From Acanthaster planci (taxonomy: Eukaryota; Echinodermata; Asteroidea; Valvatida; Acanthasteridae): DNA of 23,660 nucleotides. The DNA lies in assembly GCF_001949145.1 (NCBI RefSeq), contig NW_019091752.1, positions 78,737 to 102,396 on the forward strand, in the 5' to 3' direction. The notes beneath the pieces were generated by a model. The model made no database searches. It had not been told where the DNA came from and saw only the letters and a list, made by a program, of their open reading frames with translations. The first letter of the stretch is position 1. The number at the start of each line of letters is the position of its first letter. Shown piece after piece: positions 19,301 to 23,660 of this stretch. Both the position numbers and the translations under genes were made by a program.

Positions 19301-20029
19301 ACTGCCCTATCCCCGACCGGGCGACCAGCATTGTTCTCCAAAAAGAAGGAAGTTGATTCCATCAGTGCCCTCACTCTATCTGATTGCCGCCTCTGTCTTC
19401 TTCAGCAAAACATGATTCAAGTGCTCGGCCTGCCGTTAGCCGCTTCACCGGAGGAAGACATCAGCCACAACTTGTTTAAATGACATAGCATGACTGGAAT
19501 CTTCCAGGCCAATTGTTCCCAAACTCCTGGTTGATCATTCATGCGTTGAGATATTCTAGTCTCTAGCCAGAACTTGGCACACGTCCGAGTCCACTCCAGC
19601 CTGACAGTCCTCCACTCAACTAGCCACTAATCTACTGGCACCCTCGACTCTTGACTATAGCACGGCCTTACTTCAGTTGAAGCAAAGTCACCATGGTCTT
19701 TGGTTGAAGATGACACCAATTTTATTGGCATCCTCACCACCTATGACATATTCCAGATTCCGGATTCTCCCTCAGCCACCCTTCCAGAGGGATACATCGA
19801 CCATGCCCGTGCCAGTCAACCGACTCCCCCCCCCCATCTTGAGATGCTCTTGCTACGGGGCTCCCATTCATGAAGTATAGGCTCTTTGCCTTAGCGGACC
19901 GCTCCCTCTTGTAAGGTCGGAGCAACCCCGGACAACCTCTCCTTGTCGCCTTCCCTTTATCTAGGGCCTTCAAGCAGAACGTCTTGGAGACAACTACTGT
20001 GTTGAACACAGTGGAACACTGTTATAACA
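19301..20029 (+). other. Degenerate upstream part of the Ngaro-like retroelement (?)
   Basis: GC-richer sequence leading into the RNase H domain. Short plus-strand segments look protein-like (DSISALTLSDCRLCLLQQNM near 19365; LVEDDTNFIGILTTYDIFQ near 19700), separated by stops and shifts. They could be Gag remnants, but no domain is recognisable and no reverse transcriptase motifs (such as YxDD) were found. RT therefore seems deleted. Confidence 0.3.
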
Positions 20030-20323
20030 GTGCTTTGGGGAAATTTACTCTCAGGGAAGGGGGTCCTGATTCAGTCTGACAATGCAGCTGTTTCCATTGT
20101 TAAGAGTCAGTCATCCAAATACTTGAAGATAATGAAGTTTGTGAGATGCTTTGTATTACAGTGTCTCAGTGACAACATCCTGTTCAAAGCTAAGCACATT
20201 TCAGGTTCCAAAAATGAAATTGTCGATGCCCTGTCCCGCTTGCAGATGCCTCTGTTCAAGGCACTAGCCCTCGGAGCGGCCAGCTGCAGCTCCAAAGTCC
20301 CACCAGCCTTATGGAGTCTCTAA
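20030..20323 (+). pseudogene. RNase H domain of an Ngaro/DIRS-like retroelement
   Basis: A 97-codon frame carries the conserved end of a retroelement RNase H: VLIQSDNAAV with a catalytic-type Asp, QSSKYLKIMKFVR, LFKAKHISGSKNEIVDALSR with the final Asp, then LQMPLFKALALGA, a form typical of DIRS-order elements. RNase H removes the RNA template during reverse transcription. The reverse transcriptase that should precede it is absent, so this is a 5'-truncated or rearranged copy. The recombinase domain follows directly in the same direction. Confidence 0.75.
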
Positions 20324-20325
20324 AA

Positions 20326-21120
20326 CCAGAAACAATTTGCCTGCTTGGGGCCTCATTTTCCGAGAGTACAAACAGCACAGGGATAGTGCAGTTTCAACAA
20401 TTCAGGTGCCAAGCCACGCTCCCATTTTTGTGGCCAGCTCCAAGTAGCCACGTTATGGCTTTCGTTGCCTATCTGTCAATGGAAGGGTTTGCCCCTTCCA
20501 TGATGGGTTGCAGCGGTTTCTTATGTCCATAAACTGAACAATTGGGCAGATGCTACAGCCAGTTTCCTTGTTTGCAAGCTTAAGGAGGGATACTGCAGAT
20601 TAACCCACAAATCTGACAACAAACGGCCCATCACACTTGAACTACTTGGGAAATTATACAATATCCTCAGCGTCACCACGGCGTTCTTTGATGAGGCAGC
20701 ACTCTTTCAAGCTGCCTTCTTACTCACCTTCTTTGGGTTCCTGCAAGTGGGGAAATTCACAGCATCCACTAAGGCTGCAGATTGCTCACAGATTTTAAGT
20801 CACAGTGATATTTCCTTTGTGGGCGAAAGTCAGGCGGTCATGGTTGTAAAACTTCGTTTCTCAAAAACAGACCAAAGGGGGGATTCAGTGGTTTTGCACT
20901 TTCATAGGCAGCGCAACTCCACAATGTGCCCAGTGAATCCTATCATGGAGTACTTGCAGGTGCGTCCACCAATTCCAGGCCCACTGTTCGTTCACTTTGA
21001 TGGTTCCCCCCTCACTGCTTACCAATTCAATAGCATGGAAATCACAAGCAGTCAGTCTATACACCCAAGAAAGTCTAGCCTTCAGCCATGCACAGGCCAG
21101 CAGTGCTATCTTCCCCTTTT
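20326..21120 (+). pseudogene. Tyrosine recombinase of an Ngaro/DIRS-like retroelement, inactive
   Basis: The N-terminal SAM-like part is in one frame (LPFLWPAPSSHVMAFVAYLS, about 20433-20490). A shift near 20515 leads to YVHKLNNWADATASFLVCKL, ITLELLGKLY and FQAAFLLTFFGFLQVGKF, then RFSKTDQRGDSVVLHFHR and GPLFVHFDGSPLTAYQF. This family inserts circular DNA by tyrosine recombination. The first catalytic Arg, expected in FLR-x-GE, is Gln (CAA, 20744-20746). After a second shift near 21040 the H-x-x-R box is damaged (SHAQASSAI), and no tyrosine block follows. It has therefore lost Arg I, Arg II and the nucleophile. Confidence 0.8.
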
Positions 21121-21225
21121 GTTTTTTTGTTTTGTTTTTATATACCCTGCCAGTCAACCCTCCTTTCCTTTCCACACACCTGCCAGTCGCTTGTTATTGG
21201 CTGTCTTTTGTTCAATCTGTTTCAG

Positions 21226-21739
21226 GTGTTGGGCTCATCTGGGTTGTGGGGGACGGTATAGTTTTCAGAGCAGGCCAAAGCCCACATGGACGGTCAGCTG
21301 GATCTATTACTCGGCTTGGAACTCGTGGGGCTGGAATCTCAGCGCTTGTCCCCTCCATCCGTAGCTATCTAAAGCGCGGCCCTGCACCTGGTACCTTCAT
21401 TATCCATATGGGCACCAATGATATTTTCTCCACGCCACTTAGAGTAATTGGAGAAAGGTTGGAGGAGTGCCTTCAAAACATCAGACGTACACTACCAGAT
21501 GTCAGAATTATTTGGTCTGATATTCTTCTCAGGATCTTTTACAATGGGGAATTGCACCCAGTTGTGGGCCGTAAGGCCATGTACGGTATGCTCTTAACAA
21601 ATATGCACACAGGCTATGTAGCCAGCTAGCAAACGCTCATACAATTAGTAATCTACACAACATCCACCCAAGCCAACAATCAGTGCATTGGCGGGATGAC
21701 CTCCATCTATCCGCACCAGGGAACAAATATTTTGTGTGA
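21226..21739 (+). pseudogene. SGNH/GDSL-type hydrolase domain of the retroelement
   Basis: The frame carries IWVVGDG (21237-21257, block I), then RGAGISALVP, FIIHMGTND (block III, Asn-Asp at 21417-21422) and RIIWSDILLR. It stops at 21627-21629. A shifted frame carries DDLHLSAPGNKYF (21695-21733), the Asp-x-x-His block V, ending at 21739. SGNH hydrolases cleave esters; related domains are known downstream of the recombinase in some Ngaro retroelements. The block I nucleophile Ser is replaced by Gly (GDS to GDG), so this copy is inactive even before the frameshift. A good splice-acceptor-like sequence (pyrimidine tract, then CAG, ending 21225) lies just before the domain. Confidence 0.75.
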
Positions 21740-22378
21740 ACCTGTACTTGACCTTGGCCTTTTTTGAGGCCAACCCAGATGCCCTCCTCTTTCCTTCGAC
21801 TACATCCTATGTGCTTTATACCTCTCAACCCAAGCCTATTCATGAGTTGTTTCAGACCAAAGCCTCACAGTACATCGTGTATTAGTTGCTTATTTATCCA
21901 CGGGGGGGGGGATTGGCAAGTTCTCGCATTGGGAATTTGTTTGGCATAGAGTGCCAAGTTGGAGCGGGGTGTCTCTGCCCAATCCCTGGCCTGGAGGACA
22001 TCTTCCTCGGGCTTACCCCCTCGTACCTTGAGGGGGGTGGGATGGGTGGGGGACCCGTCTGTTGATGGGGGCACCTGTTATATATCCTGCACAGGATAGT
22101 TGCGCACTTTCTTGCCTATGCTTCAACAGAGCATGGGATGCGATGCTCTGTTACTTAATCTCTACCTGGGAATATTAATCATTTGGGGTGCAGTAAAACC
22201 ACTATATGCATGTTTCTTGTTATTGGGTGATAGTTAAACCCACTATATGCATGTTTCTTGTTTTATGTAATACCAGTTGTTAGCATAATCGTGCCGGACG
22301 CCTTTTCTGCAGGGAGAGTTGGCATGATCTTGCCAAATGCCATACTTAGCCCCCTCCTGATCCTATGTATATGTATAT
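21740..22378. other. 3' region of the Ngaro-like element with short repeats
   Basis: G-rich runs lie at 21901-21910 and 22032-22055. There is no protein domain. Small palindromes lie at 22083-22098 (TATCCTG/CAGGATA) and 22125-22152 (10 bp arms AACAGAGCAT). A direct repeat is listed separately. Ngaro-type elements carry split direct repeats at their ends, and some of these may be remnants. Confidence 0.4.
22199..22262. repeat. 23 bp direct repeat, 41 bp period
   Basis: CCACTATATGCATGTTTCTT (plus GTT) occurs at 22199-22221 and again at 22240-22262 without a mismatch. Identity suggests a recent duplication or selected terminal repeats. Confidence 0.85.
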
Positions 22379-22592
22379 TGTTATGTCCCGCTAATTAGGA
22401 CAAAGTACACGCTAGTGGAATAATTAAGACGTCCACTCCATCAATTGATCTGCGATTGTGAGGTGTCTTCGTTTAATTCTCGAAACTGGTCCGACCCAAC
22501 TTTCAATGCTCTAATCCGCGCATGTGCGTGTGACGATGTATGAATATTGATAGACACAGTGACTATGTACACGCATACATACATACATAATA
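22379..22592 (-). mobile_element. Gypsy 3' LTR, 214 bp
   Basis: On the minus strand the LTR begins TATTATGTATG (the expected TG start mutated to TA) immediately after a polypurine tract and ends CATAACA at 22379. The ends therefore form the inverted pair T(A)TTATG / CATAACA. It includes ATTAAA, a possible poly(A) signal (about 22473-22478). Orientation agrees with the integrase fragment at 23083. The 5' LTR would lie beyond the right edge. Confidence 0.6.
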
Positions 22593-22605
22593 TTCCTCCC
22601 CCTTT
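22593..22605 (-). other. Polypurine tract of the Gypsy element
   Basis: AAAGGGGGAGGAA on the minus strand directly abuts the LTR start. This is the plus-strand DNA primer site in LTR retroelements and fixes the LTR boundary. Confidence 0.65.
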
Positions 22606-23082
22606 AGCTGAAGTACCCCGAGAAAACTGCTCTATTACGTACATGTATTTTGCTGGTTACTTCCTAACAATTGGGAAGTAATATAAGACTTTGAACAAAC
22701 TCCAAGAGGTACAGTATAATGGTCAGTTTCCTCACTAACAGTCCATGAATCAAACACGTTTTTACTTGTGGAGCCGCAGACCCATTATTATCTTCTTGTA
22801 CCATGGTCATTAAAGAACTATGCAAACAAGTCAAACTATAGTGAAACCAGGAACATCAACTCTACTTTTTGGAATATAACTAGGGAAAAAAAACGTTTTG
22901 CAATTTTTTTAATTAAAAAAAAAACACTCTTGTTCTGGTTTACACGACTCTACTTTGACTGTTAATACATGTAAAACAATCTACCTTAATACACTCACTT
23001 TCAGACTACAAGTGTCATTCTACTGCTAACCTATGGTTATATATCAGGCATTAAAGAACACTCAAATATTCTACGTACGTAA
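22606..23082. other. Spacer between Gypsy pol and polypurine tract
   Basis: About 480 bases with poly-A/T runs (22888-22925) and no domain. The only frame (22768-22965, +) is antisense to the element and low-complexity. It may be a degenerate third ORF or 3' leader of the element. Confidence 0.4.
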
Positions 23083-23660
23083 TTATGGTTTGGTCATAAT
23101 GTAATCAGCAAACTTCCTAGGAAGGTTTTTTGGTCGCTCCAACACTCTAGTGGGTTGGGCTGGTTCAGTGTGAGGTTGAACCTTCCCTGGGCTAGACAAC
23201 TCTTTGGGCTCCGAGTTGCTTGGGACTACTACTTCGGTAGTTACCGGCGGTTGTGTCACTTCCAATGGTAGTGGCTCTGGGAGGTTGCTTGGCTGTGTCA
23301 ATGCTTCTGGCGTATACTCAAGTGGTTTGTCAACTGTCTCCCTCATGTGTTTGGGTACAGGCTGCTGAACTGGCTTAGCAATACATCGTCTGACCATACG
23401 ACCATCAGACAAGCGAACTTCATAAACCGACGATGCCAGCACTCTGACAACTTCACCATACAACCAGGTTGGTCCAGAACCAAAGTTCTTGACTAGAACA
23501 GTATCGGCTGGTTGTAACTCTCTAACCTTAGAGCTTCGTGACTGCTGCATTCGAGCTTGTTGCATTTTTACTCGTCTACCAAAGTTAGGCTTCAGCTGAT
23601 CTAGCTTGGTTCAAATTTGTCGTCGATAGAGCAACTCACTGGGACTTTTCCCAGTTGTCG
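23083..23660 (-). pseudogene. Ty3/Gypsy pol, integrase C-terminal part, runs off the right edge
   Basis: The frame ending at 23083 contains RELQPADTVLVKNFGSG, then GPTWLYGEVVRV and YEVRLSDGRMVRR, the C-terminal GPY/F-type module of Gypsy integrases, followed by a proline- and threonine-rich tail. The frame stays in register upstream of the first Met (23565) through LDQLKPNFGRRVK. An in-frame TGA (23611-23613) sits where the family usually has Arg, and beyond it lies TTGKSPSELLYRRQI, the segment just after the catalytic core. One stop in an otherwise clean frame suggests a fairly young copy. The LTR lies downstream as expected. Confidence 0.85.

Noticed and set aside
1-23660. CRISPR arrays, bacterial operons or rRNA genes
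   Set aside because: No regularly spaced repeats, ribosome binding sites or rRNA-like sequence were seen; the content is eukaryotic transposons.

Overview
The window looks like a transposon graveyard in the nuclear genome of a marine invertebrate animal. No intact host gene was recognised. Evidence for an animal host is: two Polinton/Maverick-type DNA viruses or transposons, an Ngaro-like tyrosine-recombinase retroelement, a Ty3/Gypsy end with its LTR, a tRNA-derived SINE, scattered TACATGTA-type simple repeats, and long gene-free stretches. The phylum cannot be fixed from this. An invertebrate deuterostome, a mollusc-like animal or a cnidarian would all fit.

Positions 1-6690 hold most of one decayed Polinton (copy 1). 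Its compact, virus-like layout is: broken capsid-like gene (-), small coiled-coil gene (-), divergent membrane/minor-capsid-like gene (+), retrovirus-type integrase (+), then a convergent protein-primed family B DNA polymerase (-) preceded by a small ORF (-). Three of these genes share an AT-rich TATATATT-type motif directly before their ATG. Every large gene is broken. The integrase has lost its catalytic glutamate. The polymerase has lost its Exo I motif and carries an inverted micro-duplication. A tiny TTAA-flanked palindrome sits in the coiled-coil gene.

Positions 6690-12550 are non-coding. They include an A-rich stretch, a 1.36 kb solo-LTR-like element with TSDs (9456-10813) containing a 21 bp minisatellite, CCAAT-rich sequence and a SINE. 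Positions 12560-15473 carry a second, more diverged Polinton polymerase (-), truncated before motif B. A 36 bp-arm hairpin and a Cys/His-rich small ORF follow it upstream. At 16903-17285 (-) there is a hidden, broken reading frame with a cysteine at nearly every third residue. The usual longest-ORF view misses it because that picks the KVV frame instead.

Positions 17506-19300 look like a hAT-type terminus plus empty sequence. Positions 20030-21739 (+) are RNase H, tyrosine recombinase and SGNH-hydrolase domains, in that order, from one Ngaro/DIRS-like retroelement, with catalytic residues lost in the last two. Positions 22379-23660 (-) are the 3' end of a Gypsy element: integrase C-terminus, spacer, polypurine tract and 3' LTR.

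All identifications come from reading motifs. No database search was run.
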